The notes: generated by a model not told the origin, from the sequence alone. Counted from the first letter of the stretch, positions 23,530 through 34,993 are shown. The stretch is DNA of 64,000 nucleotides from Benincasa hispida (GCF_009727055.1 NC_052355.1:7148505-7212504), one strand, 5' to 3'. A program made the numbers and translations.

Positions 23530-25110
23530 ATATTGGAACAGATCCAGAATTCAACGCCGACCCAGAAATCGAGAGAACCTTTCGCAGGAGAGCACGCCAA
23601 AACCGTACTAGGCGTAGAAGAAATATGGCGAACAATAACAATGAGAGGCCTGAAGGGAATCAGGGAATGAATCGGCCGCCATAAGACCCAATCTTTCTAG
23701 CCACTGACCACAACATTCCTATGAGGAACTATGTGGCACCCAATTTATACGATTTCTCGTCGGGTATAGCAAGGCCTACAATAGAGAAGAACGCCAGATT
23801 CGAAATTAAGCCTGTCTCTATCCTGTCTCTTATACACATCTAGATGTGTATAAGAGACAGGTAGAGGAGAATGCTAGATTCGAAATTAAGCCTGTCATGC
23901 TCCAAATGATTCAGAATGCGGGTCAGTTTGGAGGTTTGCAAGGAGAGGACCCACATGCACATCTGACCAGTTTTGTTAAGATGTGCAATACATTCTCCAT
24001 TCCTGGCATGACTCCCGAAGACATCAGACTCTATCTTTTTTCTGTACACACTTAAAGATGAAGCAAAAAAGTGGGCTCATTCGTTGGAGCCAAATGAGAT
24101 AAATTCTTGGGATCAGTTGGTTGAAAGATTCATGAAGAAGTTCTTCCCCCCCACCGTCAAGGCAAGAAGACGACGGGAAGCGTTAAATTTTGAACAAGCA
24201 GAAAATGAAACTCTGAGCACCGCATGGGTGTGTTTTCAACGATTGGTGAAGAACTGTCCGCATATTAGGATTCCTGATTTCGTCCTCATGGAAAATTTTT
24301 ATAATGGCCTGAACAAAGCAACGCAATAAGTTGTAGACGCCTCCGTAGTAGGAGGGTTTATGGATAAAATGTAAAATGAAGCAAAAGTCATCCTAGATAT
24401 GCGAAATACGGATGACTGTGTTGATGACATATATAGAGGCGAAGGCATGGAACGAAGGAAAAAAAAGAGCACCATTGTACTAGTGGATACAATGACCACG
24501 CTGGCCGCCCAGATGGCCGCAGTCACCTCGCTCCTCAAAATCAAGGAACTCTCTCTCAGAGTGTTGCGCAAGCTAATGCGCTGACGCAAGTGGCAGCAAT
24601 AAGCTATATACAATGTGGAAAGGGTCATTCAGTGGAAGTCTACTCGTCAAACCAACAATCAGTATATTCTATCCATAACAACCCCTTCAGCAACACATAT
24701 AACCCAGGTTGGAGGAATCATCCCAACTTCAGTTGGGGAGGGAACACTAACCAGGGAGGCCAGAGGAATCTGCAATCAAATTATTTAGAAAATAGAGGAA
24801 ATCCCCCAGGCTTTCATCACCAGGGTCAAGGCCATAACAATTATTAGAACAGACAATCACACAACCAACCCTCTTTATCCAACACTTCATCCAATTCATC
24901 GTTCTTAGAAGTACTGCTAAAAGAGTACATACAAAAGAATAATGCGCTCATTCAATCGCAAGCATCTTCCATTAGGAATTTGGAGGTGCAGGTCGGGCAG
25001 CTTGCAACTGAATTGAAGAATAGACCACCTGGTATACTACCTTGCAGCTCAGAAACGCCCAGATCTAAGTGGGAAAGAACAATGTCAAGCGGTGACATTG
25101 AGAAGTGGTA
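23530..25110 (+). pseudogene. Gypsy gag remnant (Athila-like)
   Basis: Broken plus-strand frames encode a basic N-terminus (RTFRRRARQNRTRRRRN, about 23577) and FGGLQGEDPHAHLTSFVKMC (about 23930). The retrotransposon gag core follows: WAHSLEPNEINSWDQLVERF with MKKFFPP (24070-24160) and LVKNCPHIRIPD (about 24245). A Gly/Asn-rich tail has a partial cysteine motif (about 24600-24850), then IQSQASSIRNLEVQVGQLA (about 24955). At least four stops or shifts interrupt it. A 38-bp adapter-like palindrome sits in the middle at 23823-23860, flanked by a 21-bp duplication of gag sequence. The protein would form virus-like particles if intact; here it cannot. Confidence 0.88.
23823..23860. other. Nextera mate-pair junction adapter (assembly artefact), copy 1
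   Basis: A perfect 38-bp palindrome made of two inverted copies of the 19-base Tn5 mosaic end AGATGTGTATAAGAGACAG. This is exactly the structure left by circularised Nextera mate-pair libraries. It interrupts gag, and a 21-bp stretch of gag is repeated on both sides (23796-23816 and 23876-23896). It should be read as untrimmed sequencing adapter. Confidence 0.95.
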
Positions 25111-25380
25111 GAAAGGCGGTCCTCGTGTCAACAGTACACGAATCAGTAGGACGATCAGAAGAAGTAATCATCAACAATGACCACTCGATTATAAATAGCA
25201 GAACCACGAGTTTGGAAGCAACGACCACTACGCAGAATGAATCTTCACAGAACCCATAACCAAAGTCATCGCAAACTCTAGCTCCAAGAACATAAAAAGT
25301 GAGGGACCTCAAAGAACAGACAAGAAGTACGGCGGGATCCTCCACCATTCCCGTCTAGGTTGAGAAAGAAAGATTATAGT

Positions 25381-26095
25381 AAGCAATTCAAGAGGTTCCT
25401 GGATGTTCTTCAATAGCTACATATTAACATTCCCCTAGTAGAAGTGCTGGAACAGATGCCCAGCTATGTGAAGTTCCTTAAAGATATACTTGCCAATAAG
25501 AGGAAGAACGGGGAAAATGAAATCGTCGCACTAACATACGAGTGTAGTGCACTCTTCCAGAACAATATCCTCAAGAAAATGAAAGATCCGAGGAGCTTCA
25601 CATTGCCATGCTCAATTGGGGGGAAAGAAGTAGAAAATGCGCTCTGTGACTTAGGGGCAAGTATCAACCTGATGCCCTAATCAATCTTCAAGAAGTTAAA
25701 CATTGACAATGCAAGGCCCATCACAGTCACGTTGCAGTTGGCTGATAGGTCAATAACGCATCTAGAGGGCAAGATAGAGGATGTACTTGTGCAAGTAGAC
25801 AAATTCATCTTTCCAGCTAACTTCATTATACTGGACTACGAAGCTGACACTGAGGTGCCGATCATATTGGGTCGCCCATTTCTCGCAACTGGGCGCACGC
25901 TGATCCACGTACAAAAGGGAGAGCTCACTATAAGAATCGACAGTCAGCAAGCGAAGTCTAATGTTCTCAATGTGTTGAAATACCCAATGATATGGAAAAC
26001 TGCCAGTATCTTAGGGAACTGTAGGAAGAATAATGGCACAAGTTTCAAGAAGCAACTGAAGAAGAAGAATTTGAGGTTGGTGCAATGATGGAGGA
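25381..26095 (+). pseudogene. Gypsy protease and linker (Athila-like)
   Basis: A linker (VEVLEQMPSYVKFLKDILANK, from about 25440) leads to the aspartic protease. The active-site motif is CDLGASINLMP at 25646-25677, with a stop straight after, then LKKLNI-like and TLQLADRSITHLEGKIEDVL. The second protease motif is EVPIILGRPFLATGRTLI at about 25851-25905. Asp of DLGAS is the expected catalytic residue and the Ile-Leu-Gly-Arg flap-side motif is present. Stops near 25678 and the adjacent duplication at 26106 break the frame. Confidence 0.88.
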
Positions 26096-26105
26096 GAGTT
26101 GCGCC

Positions 26106-26254
26106 ACAATACAGACTGACCAAGATTTTGAATCAATAAAGTTATCTGAACGATCAACACAACGAACTAAGCCATCCTTNACAATACAGACTGACCAAGA
26201 TTTTGAATCAATAAAGTTATCTGAACGATCAACACAACGAACTAAGCCATCCTT
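26106..26254. repeat. Exact 74-bp duplication around a single N (assembly gap)
   Basis: Bases 26106-26179 and 26181-26254 are identical, separated only by N at 26180. Surrounding gypsy sequence shows extensive decay, so a recent exact tandem copy split by an unknown base is best explained as two overlapping contig ends joined without merging. Confidence 0.9.
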
Positions 26255-26439
26255 GGAAAAACCACCCGTGTTGGAGTTGAAGGCGCTACCAGTGCACATC
26301 AAATACGTTTACTTAGGAGGCAATGAAACTCTACCAGTTATAACCTCTGCCTCGCTGAGCAAGGAAAATGAGGAAGCACTTATTAAAATCCTAAAGAGAT
26401 ATGCTAAAGCCTTGGGATAGACCTTAGTAGACATTTGAG

Positions 26440-26899
26440 GGATCAATCCCTCGTATTGCATGCACAAGATTCGTCTTGAAGAGGGAAAAATTGGATTCAT
26501 AGAGAGGCAGTGCCATTTAAACCCTACCATGAGGGAGGTTGTCAAGAAAGAAATTGTGAAGTGGCTTGATGCAAGTTTCATTTACCTCATATCTGATAGC
26601 AGCTGGGTAAGCCCAGTGTAGTGCGTTCCAAAGAAAGGGGGTATGACCGTCGTCACCAATAACAAGAATGAACTAATTCCAACAAGAACAACTATGGGTG
26701 GAGGATATGCGTGGATTATCGCAAGCTGAATTTGGCCACAAAGAAGGACCATTTCCCACTACCGTTTATTGATCAAATGTTGGATTGGCTTGCAGGGAAT
26801 GAATTCTTTTGCTTTCTTGACGGCTATTCAGGGTACAACCAGATCATGATTGCGTCGGAAGATCAAGACAAGACAACGTTCACATGCCCATTCGGCACC
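26440..26899 (+). pseudogene. Gypsy reverse transcriptase, N-terminal half
   Basis: Fragments read MREVVKKEIVKWLDA, SSWVSPV and CVPKKGGMTVV, then CVDYRKLNLATKKDHFPLPF (about 26707-26765) and FLDGYSGYNQIMIASEDQDK (about 26813-26872). It ends TFTCPFGT, where the solo LTR enters. These are RT fingers and palm motifs A and B of Ty3/gypsy. Stops and at least one frame shift precede CVDYRK. The second half resumes at 28576 with FAF and MPFGLCNAP. Confidence 0.9.
26895..26899. repeat. Target-site duplication GCACC, left copy (right copy 28571-28575)
   Basis: GCACC lies just before the inserted TGATAAC and again just after the inserted ...GCATTA. Removing one copy with the insert rejoins the RT codons for ...CPFGT and FAF... 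without loss. Confidence 0.9.
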
Positions 26900-28570
26900 T
26901 GATAACAGGCGAAAATGCACATTATTACAGCGTAAAGTCATAAAACAATGCAGGATTGCGATGATAAAAATATACAATATTGCATCCAAAAGCATTAAGT
27001 TCACAACATTACGATCACATGCATCTATCGCATTAAAACAGTTAACTTATGTATTTTTGTGTAGGAAAATGCGTTGACCAAGGCGGAAATGCGATCAAGG
27101 AAATTAACGCATAAGAGATTGTGATCGCAAGGCTATGCAATCTTTGTGTTCGAAAATCTGCTCGAGAAGATGACCGCATAGAGCCGGTGCATCATAGTGG
27201 GTGCATCTGGGTGAAAAGCGTAATAAATCATGATGGCACAGAAAATTGATGACGGTCGATTCTAAATTAAGTTGATAAGCCATTAATGACCTACTGTAGC
27301 AAATACACTCAACTTTTCGGTGACAAATATTCGGTGCATTAGACAGAGAATTAATGTCATCCCATCAGTGCAATCATAAGAGAGAAGAAGCTTCTCACCC
27401 TAAAGCTCTATAAATACCGAGGGCCATCTTCAGTGAAGGAGTTCGTTCAGTTAGTTAGTTCGCCCAGTCTTAGAGTTCTTGTTCTTAGTTTTTTATACTT
27501 AGAAAGCGGAGCGAGAGAAGGGAAGAGACACCGAAAGATCGCCCTGGTCAGCTCGAGAGAGAACCCAAAAGGCGTGGAAAAACAGAGAGAGGGCCGACTC
27601 TTGCGAGAGCAAGATTATCTTTTGAGCAGAGTAGAGAAAGACAGTGTAAAAGCCTTGGGAAGCAAGAAATTGCTACCAGGCTCTTTATTCTTATTCCGCA
27701 TTGTCATTCTGTATTTCGATATATATCTATAAAATAGAACTGGCTTATCTACATCTGTTCACTCTCTTTAAAGCACGCATGAGTAGCTAAATCTATCGAA
27801 TGGGTTGAGAAGAACTTAGCTAACATGACCTAGGATCTTCATTGCATGTGATCATCTTGTCTTTTGTTGCACCCAACACCCTTTAGAGCTATTCGAGAGA
27901 GGGTCTAAAGAAAGAACCTAAGACTTGAAAGAGTTAGGTTAGAATCTAGACTCGAGAGAGAAAGATTAGATCTACATAAGCAAGAGATAGAGACTTAGAG
28001 ATAAGCTCTGTTTGTCATCATGCATCGCATGCACCCTAGAGATAGGTTATGGTATTATGCGGTCGCCTTGTATGTGTGTGTGTCTATCATCATCGTATAG
28101 ACAAGAATAAAGGCTTATGTGTAAGTTCTATAGACATCATCGCATATATCACATGCGTTCTAAATCTAGAAGTCGTAGCATTTGCATTGAGAGATGATTT
28201 GCTGTTGTATGCATGTAGCATGACTGCATAACATGAACGCAATCCTAGGAAGTGTTAGTTGGACCTCTTCTTAACCCGTTCGCCCGCATATTCATCGCAT
28301 CTTTCGTAATATCAACTCTTTTCTTAACTTCGCCGCATACATTTTATACTGTAAACAGCAAACCAACCAACTCTTTGATTTATTGTTACCGTAAAGTGAT
28401 CTAAAAATTACTACCGTATATTGTTTTCCTTAGTCCCTGAATTCGACCTTGGGCTTACCAAGAAACTCAATAGGATTTATACTTGGATCTTACTGAGAAA
28501 ACTTGCATGCTCAACGCATTTCCATCAACGCAATCCCTACCATCATTTCATCGTATAAAATAATGCATTA
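26900..28570 (+). mobile_element. Solo LTR of a related gypsy family, 1671 bp
   Basis: Begins TGATAACAGGCG and ends ATAATGCATTA, bounded by the 5-bp duplication GCACC. It has a TATA box (27419-27426) and a 3' section with TGAATTCGACCTTGGGC and AGAAAACTTGCATGCTCAACGC. That section parallels the TTCGACCTCGG and AGAAAACTTG section of the gypsy LTRs. There is no coding region, primer site or polypurine tract, so recombination between its two LTRs removed the rest. The last two bases are TA, not CA, a probable mutation. Confidence 0.88.
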
Positions 28571-28575
28571 GCACC

Positions 28576-29500
28576 TTTGCATTCTGTCACATGCCATTTG
28601 GACTTTGCAATGCACCATGCTCCTTCCAAAGTTGATGATGGCCATTTTCTCAGATTTCCTGGAAGAGTCAGTTGAGGTGTTCATGGATGACTTTTCGGTT
28701 TTTGGCAACACCTATGAATCTTGTTTATCAAATTTGGAAAGAGTTTTGAAGAGATGCGTAGACAAAAATTTGGTTTTGAACTGGGAGAAATGCCATTTTA
28801 TGGTAGAAGAAGGAATCGTGCTGGGTCACAAGATATCGAAGGCAGGATTGGAAGTGGATCAAGCAAAAATTGACGCATTTTCCAAGTTACCACCACCAGT
28901 CAATGTGAAAACACTTAGGAGTTTTCTGGGACATGCAGAGTTCTATCAAAGATTCATTTGCAACTTCTCTCAAATTGCAAGACCCCTAAGTGTGCTCTTC
29001 GAGATTGATCACGAATATGAATGTAATGACTCATGCGTTGAAGCGTTCTACACACTAAGAAATATGCTCATCACCACACCAATTCTGGTTGCGCCCGACT
29101 GGACGCAACCATTTGTGCTGATGTGCGACGCAAGTGGATATGCAGTGGGCACAGTCTTGAGCTAGCGAAAAGACAGAGTTTTGCATCCTATCTATTATTC
29201 CAGTAAGACACTGAATGATTCGCAAGAAAACTATACAACCATAGAAAAAGAAATGCTCCCAGTGGTGTTTGCCATAGAGAAATTTCGACAGTACCTGATC
29301 AGATCGAACGTGGTGGTGTATACAGATCACTTTGCGATCAAATACCTCATGACGAAAAAGGACGCAAAACCAAAACTTATTAAGTGGGTACTACTCCTGC
29401 AAGAATTTGACCTAGAGATCAAAGATCGAAAGGGCACTGAGAACCAAGTCACAAATCATTTATCACGTTTAGAAAATTGTAAGTTCAGAAGAGAGAGAAA
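28576..29500 (+). pseudogene. Gypsy reverse transcriptase C-terminal half and RNase H
   Basis: Resumes the RT with MPFGLCNAP and then FLEESVEVFMDDFSVFG, containing the catalytic Asp pair (about 28660-28710). This is followed by NWEKCHFMVEEGIVLGHKIS, LRSFLGHAEFYQRFI (thumb/connection) and WTQPFVLMCDASGYAVGTVL, whose Asp starts RNase [20 protein letters not shown] and [14 protein letters not shown] carry further RNase H residues. The RNase H ends near [12 protein letters not shown] (about 29470). One stop follows VLS near 29165 and the first residues near 28600-28640 are frame-shifted. Otherwise it is the best-preserved part of the element. Confidence 0.92.
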
Positions 29501-30843
29501 GAAATTGAAGAGAAATTCCCCGACGAACACCTTATGATGATATGTGATAGCGTCCCATGGTATGCGGATATCGTAAACTTCATAGTTTGCTGCCAAGTAC
29601 CTGAAGACTATCCATACCAACAAAAGAAGAAGTTGAGGCATGAGGTTAAATTTTATTACTGGGATGATCCATTCCTGTATCGACTCGGACTTGTTCATAT
29701 TCTACGTCGATGCGTTCCTGCGCACGAATTCAAGCACATTTTAGAACTTTGTCATGAGTCCCCTTATGGAGGACACTTTAGGGGGCAGTGGACCGCCGGA
29801 AAAGTTCTGTAGAGCGGCTATTTTTGGCCAACGCTGTATAAGGATGCCCATGCCCATGTTGTGCAATGCAAAAAGTGCTAGAGAACAGGGAATATGTCTA
29901 GACGGGATGAAATGCCTTTAACTTCCATCTTAGAGATTGAACTCTTTGACGTATGGGGAATCGACTTCATGGCTCATTTCTGCCTTCAGAGGGCCATCAC
30001 TATATTCTGGTTGTAGTTGATTATGTTTCAAAGTGGGTTGAGGCCATCACATGCACTAGAAACGATGCGACCACGGTGGCAAAATTTCTCAAGAAAAACA
30101 TTTTCGCACGATATGGAACGCCCTGTGAATTAATTAGCGATGAAGGCACGCATTTCATCAATTGCATCATCACCAACTTGTTAATCAAATTTAATGTCAG
30201 CCACAAAGTCGTAACTGCTTATCACCCACGAACTAATGGGCAGGCAGAAATCTCCAATCGAGAGATCAAAACCATCTTGGAAAAGGTAGTCAGTACCTCC
30301 AGGAAAGATTGGTTGCCTAAGCTTAATGAAGCGCTATGGGCATATAGGACTACCTTTAAGACTCCAATCGGTATGTCCCCATATGCCCTGGTCTTCGAAA
30401 AAGCTTGTCATCTGCCTCTTGAGCTGGAACACAAGGCAATGTGGGCAATCAAAAAGCTGAATTTCAATCTGACGAATGCAGAAGTAGTCCAGAAGCTTCA
30501 GTTGAACGAGTTGATCGAATGGCGTATGAATGCCTATGAAAATGACAAACTCTATAAAGAACGAAGTAAGAAATGGCATGACAACCGCATAAGAAAAAGG
30601 ACATTCTTCGTGGGACAACAAGTACTCTTGTTTAATGCACGTTTACGATTGTTTCTAGGTAAATTGAAGTCCCGCTGGTCTGGGCCATTCTGAATCAAGA
30701 CTATCTTCCCCCATGGCACAGTGGAGTTAACAAGCGAGGATGGAAGCAACACGTTCAAGGTCAATGGTCAAAGAATTAAACCCTACTATGTGGGTAATGT
30801 GGAACGACGCAAAAAGACCATCGACTTAGGCAGGCAAGTCTGA
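29501..30843 (+). pseudogene. Gypsy integrase
   Basis: The zinc-binding HHCC region runs 29690-29885 (HEFKHILELCHESPYGGH, then VVQCKKC followed by a stop). The DDE core runs from about 29950: the first Asp in DVWGIDFM, the second in [12 protein letters not shown] (about 30130) and the Glu in [12 protein letters not shown] (about 30235-30270). Then come [20 protein letters not shown] and the C-terminal KSRWSGPF (with a stop) and NGQRIKPYYVGN (about 30765). Frame breaks near 29812, 29883 and 30692 disable it. The gypsy coding region ends near 30843. Confidence 0.92.
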
Positions 30844-32104
30844 TCGCCTGCGGGGATGCGCTTGCGGTAACATTGAAAATCCTTTTTAAGCCATATCCAT
30901 ATAAACTATCTTTACTGTTTTTTTACTGCTTTGATAAATTAGTTTTCCTTTCAGTCTCTAGTTGCATTGATTATATTGAAATTGAATGAATGATTTGAGT
31001 GAACACCGCAATGTCATCATTATGGTTTTGGGATAAGCATTGCGATGTTGGTGATATAATGCAATGTCAGGTATGCATTGCGTTGACGGGTGTGTCTTGC
31101 GTTAATAGATATACATTGCGCCCGTCCTCCAAAAATTTTTAAAAAAATCCCGATCATTACAATTCTCCTTTACATGTTTGAAATTTTTGTGTTTGCAATC
31201 ATTACAATTCTTTGTGTACTTAGACAATTTTTATATACATTAAGTGGCTATTCTTTCCTTATGTCTTGGCATTTTTATTTATATCATCCTAAAGTTTAAA
31301 AACAAACACTTTAGTCCCTCAAGTTTCCTTATCCTTTCTCAAATCTTCTTTTCAAATTTTGACTAAGTGTTTTGTCTTTTCTGTCCAAAACAATGCAATG
31401 AGGACCAGAAAGTTGGGGGTGGAAAAGGTTTGAGCAGATGCAATCAAGCGGATGCGTTCATATCAAGCAAATACATTCTTAAAATTAAAAAAAAAAAAAA
31501 CTTCGCTGTCAGCGCAAGGGAAAATCCCAACCTAATAAGAGTCAAGTCGTGAAAGGAACCTGCTTGTAGTTAGATGTTCGCATGACACCAGTGGGAGCAA
31601 GCCAAAACGAAGGTAAGTTACCAGGATCGACGCAATACAAAAAAAAAAAAAACAAAACAAAAAAAAGACTACTCCACTGACCAGATAAAGTGAAAACTTG
31701 GATAAGGGACAAGAGTTGAAGTTGAGCTTGGTACACAACCGAAGTTGGATGTTCGCATGACACCCGTGGGAGTAAGCCAAAACGAAGGTTTAACCATGAT
31801 CAATGCTCTCTATACTAAGACGCAAACCGGGTTATCGCATACGTTGTTTTTACAAGAATAGAAAAAAAAAACATTCTTTTCAAAACAAGAAGAGAACTTT
31901 GAGCAGAGGTTTGTCTAAGTTAAGAATAAAGTAGAGCATGCTGAAGAAATGTTCAAAGTATAGAAGGAACTAGTAATTTTGAGAAATTATGTAGAGGTAG
32001 AGCATTCGGAGTAGCTGATGGATGCAAAGTAAGGATAGGACTTGAGCTGAATTGCCTTAGTAGAGGATATGCTTGAAGAGAAGCATATATCTAAATTTGG
32101 GGTG
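30844..32104 (+). other. Gypsy 3' non-coding region with polypurine tract
   Basis: No envelope-like open frame is visible between integrase and the 3' LTR. A 42-bp direct repeat containing TTCGCATGACACC and GCCAAAACGAAGG-type sequence occurs at 31573-31614 and 31748-31789. The tract AAATTTGGGGTG (ending at 32104) directly precedes the 3' LTR and is the likely plus-strand primer. A-runs near 31488 and 31640 are noted. Confidence 0.75.
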
Positions 32105-33728
32105 TGATAACTTGTAGAAACACAAGTTGTTTATACCATCTTGTTTAGAATATGCGGCAAAAGGAAGGAAAAAGTTGCATCGAACATATAGAAATTGACT
32201 TAGAAATGCAAAGGTTGTAAAATGTCAGAAGCACACCCCCTAACCTCGTTGCGATGGCAAAAAGGGATGTCTAAGTCTTTGTTTTGCCAGAAACAGGTAT
32301 CACCGCATGCGATGATCGCTCGAGAACAAAATGAGCAATGCATTCGCACCACATGCAACGATCGATTGTGGATAAAAGAGCGACGCATTCGCGGGGATTT
32401 CTAAAATTGTACAGTTTTTCTGTTGTACGATCTGACAAATTGAATGTGGAGCAGAGCAGACGTTTCCACCAAGCCTCAGCAGAAAAAGTAACTTTTCAGA
32501 ACGGGACCACTGACGAAGGAGGTGCTAAGGTCTATAAATAGCTATACCAATACCAAAGAAAGAAGGTTGGTTTGAAAAGACATTCATAAAGAGTCTGGAA
32601 GATAGACGAGATAAGTTTAAAAGGAAATCTCAGGAGCCAGAAATTCATTTACAATCTCGAAGAGAAACTCTGTGCAAGGATCATTTCTACCTGGGGAACT
32701 ATCCTGAGAAGGTAATTTTCTCCACCTCACTCCTTCTACAACGCTGGCAAGTAAAACAACTCCGATCAGGATTTGTGTCAAGACATTGACATGCTGTCCT
32801 CAATTGTTCTTACTTTCTGTTCATCAACTGTTATTCATTTATGATCTTTCATTCATCTATCTGTAATAAACGCTTTTTATCTTTATCCGTAATATCATTA
32901 TCATGTCCATCTTCATCTTTTTGTTCACCACCATACATTCATCGTCCATTTCTCTCACCATGTATAACTAATCCTTCAGGGTAAGGGGGAAGGATTAAGC
33001 GAGTAAGTTAATCCATGTTGAAGAAGTCAGCTAAGTGTAGTTAACGCATGCTCAACGACATCTTCACCTGTGAGAGTAGAAGTGAAGATGTTAATCCACC
33101 TTAGAAGGTGTTTTAGAATGCATTAACTAAATCAAGAAGTATTTCCAGAGATGGGAACAACCTTGCGATCGCAACGTTCATCCCTGTTCACCATAGAGAT
33201 ATGGGGATTCGGCCGATCACTGAGAGGTATAAGCCAAGGGAAGGTGGAACCTTAGTTGCGTCCTCAACAGGATTGACAAACTTGCGATGTCCTTTCCCCT
33301 AACCCGTTCTCATTCTGATACCTTTCACAAGACTTTCCATCGCATTCCCTCATACACTTGCATAACTTCACATTTATTCATTTATTTGTTTATTTATTTA
33401 TTTGTTCGCTGTATTTTTCTTTTCAAACACAACACACTATTATTTTGATTTCGGTCACACATATCACATCAATATCCCATCTAGCATCACAATCCCTGTG
33501 TTCAACCTCAGATCACTCTGAGAAACTTGCGGTGGAATATACTTGGTTTCAACGCAAGAAAACTTGTGACACACATACACTACATGAATGCACTCTACAG
33601 TGTTTTATAGCATCGCATATATTATCTAGAACCGTAATTAAGACAAAACAACACATATCATACACATCATCAATCTTTGCGGTGGCATTATGTACGCCAC
33701 AAAGTAGCAAGCATTTGACTCGCGAACA
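32105..33728 (+). repeat. 3' LTR of the gypsy element
   Basis: Begins TGATAACTTGTAG and ends ACTCGCGAACA, followed by the target duplication GAAGG at 33729-33733. It aligns end to end with 21791-23410 with scattered, mostly transition, differences. The TATA box at 32533-32540 is conserved. Confidence 0.92.
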
Positions 33729-34200
33729 GAAGGCTTTACTGATGCAGATTATGCTGCAACCTTGACAAAAGAAGGTCTCTATCATGTCACATTTTTCATT
33801 TGTTTGGTAATGTGGTCAGTTGGAAGGTTTCTCTATAGTCAGTTGTTGCTTTGTCTACTACTGAGTCAGAGTATATTTCAGTGGGTGAAGTTGTTAAAGA
33901 GGCAGTGTGGTTGAAAAGTATAGTTAGTGAGTTGTTGTCGCAAGAGTTTATTCCTATCGTCCATTATTATAACCAGAGTTCTATTCATCTTGCAAATAAT
34001 CCATCTCATCACGAACGTTCTAAGATTATTGATGTCAAATATCATTTTATCAGAGAAGTTTGGCCCAGAAAGATGTTGAACTAGTCAAGGTTCATATAGT
34101 TGAGAATTTGTCAGATATGTTCACCAAGGTTCTTCCAACTCATAGGTTTAAGTGCCTATTAGATGGGCTGAATATTAAATCTGGATGATAGGGAGATCAG
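33729..34200 (+). pseudogene. Copia RNase H, continuation after the gypsy insertion
   Basis: Resumes with FTDADYAATLTKEG, then ALSTTESEYISVGEVVKEAV (33855-33910), WLKSIVSELL and YYNQSSIHLANNPSHHERSK. It continues with IDVKYHFIREV and the tail VHIVENLSDMFTKVLPTHRF, ending near 34185. These are the RNase H catalytic and C-terminal blocks of Ty1/copia. Frame changes occur near 33830 and 34075. It is the direct continuation of the fragment ending at 21790. Confidence 0.9.
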
Positions 34201-34230
34201 AGAATTAGCATGACACTTAAATAATCTTGT

Positions 34231-34993
34231 TATGAGGGAGATTTGTAGAAAATAACAAGATATTTAAGTAAGCCTTGTTAGGTTCTTTGGTGAAATTAAA
34301 GGCCCAGTGGCAAACCTGTAATTATGGACTGGTGGCAATTTTGTAATTAACCCATCTTCTATGTGTTTAGTGCTGAAAGTCATGAAACAATAGAAAAAAG
34401 AGGTGCAGCCAAAAATCTGATAGGCACACACAAAACGAGAGAGTTGTCCGGTGAACTCGTGTAGCGGTGAGCATTTGCATCCGACGAGTTCGACAGGCAA
34501 GGGACAGATGTCCGACATGAGCGTCGAACAGGCATTCAGGTTTCGGTTCATGCAGCAAGTAAGTGTCCAGCAGTAGGTTGCGTCCCTTGTAGTGTGCCGG
34601 TCTGAGGTGTTTGGCTTGGTTGTTCGCCGGTCATTCGCGACAGAGCGAGCATGATCTGCAGGGGTGCGCCGGTCAGAGGCGTTGGTTGTAGTGCGCTAGA
34701 CTTGGGTTGTTTTCAGCGGGTTTTTTCTCGGTTTCAGAGGCGACATTGTTTGCGATCTCTCAATATCAGTGGGTAACTAAATTACAAATTGGTGATTATT
34801 GTTGATTATCTGTAATTGTAAATTCCTCATTGCTCATAATAAAATTGATTCAAGCTGGTTCTCAAAGTGGATGTAGACCAAATTGGTCGAACTACTATAT
34901 ATCTTGGTGTTTGTTCTTTATTGCTTTCGATTTATTCTGCTGATTTTTTGTGCGTTCTATTTGGCCATCTAAGTTAGGTTCAAAACTCTCACA
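34231..34993 (+). repeat. Copia polypurine tract and 3' LTR, about 750 bp
   Basis: The tract ATGAGGGAGATT (34232-34243) precedes an LTR that starts TGTAGAAAATAAC at 34244 and ends ACTCTCACA at 34993. The matching 5' LTR is not in the window, because the element's left half is missing at 20704. The right end is judged from the CA terminus only, so it may be off by a few bases. Confidence 0.7.

Larger units (their letters stand above)
21791..33728 (+). mobile_element. Ty3/gypsy (Athila/Tat-like) retrotransposon, degenerate, nested
   Basis: An 11.9-kb element with TG...CA LTRs of about 1.62 kb (21791-23410 and 32105-33728). It has a tRNA-Asp-type primer site at 23417, gag, protease, reverse transcriptase, RNase H and integrase in gypsy order, then a non-coding tail and a polypurine tract at 32091-32104. 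It lies inside a copia RNase H region with the 5-bp duplication GAAGG on both sides. A solo LTR interrupts its RT (26900-28570). All open frames contain stops. The protease motif CDLGASINLMP, the GGCGCYGTT-type primer site and the RT motif FMDDFSVFG point to the Athila/Tat branch; no envelope-like frame was found. The first 300 bases of the two LTRs differ by roughly 8-9% by eye, mostly transitions, so the insertion is old. Confidence 0.93.

Noticed and set aside
23846..24055. Apparent gag start beginning MYKRQ
   Set aside because: The first residues are the translated adapter palindrome, so this start is not biological.
30844..32104. Possible envelope-like gene of the gypsy element
   Set aside because: No open frame of useful length or membrane-protein pattern exists between integrase and the polypurine tract.
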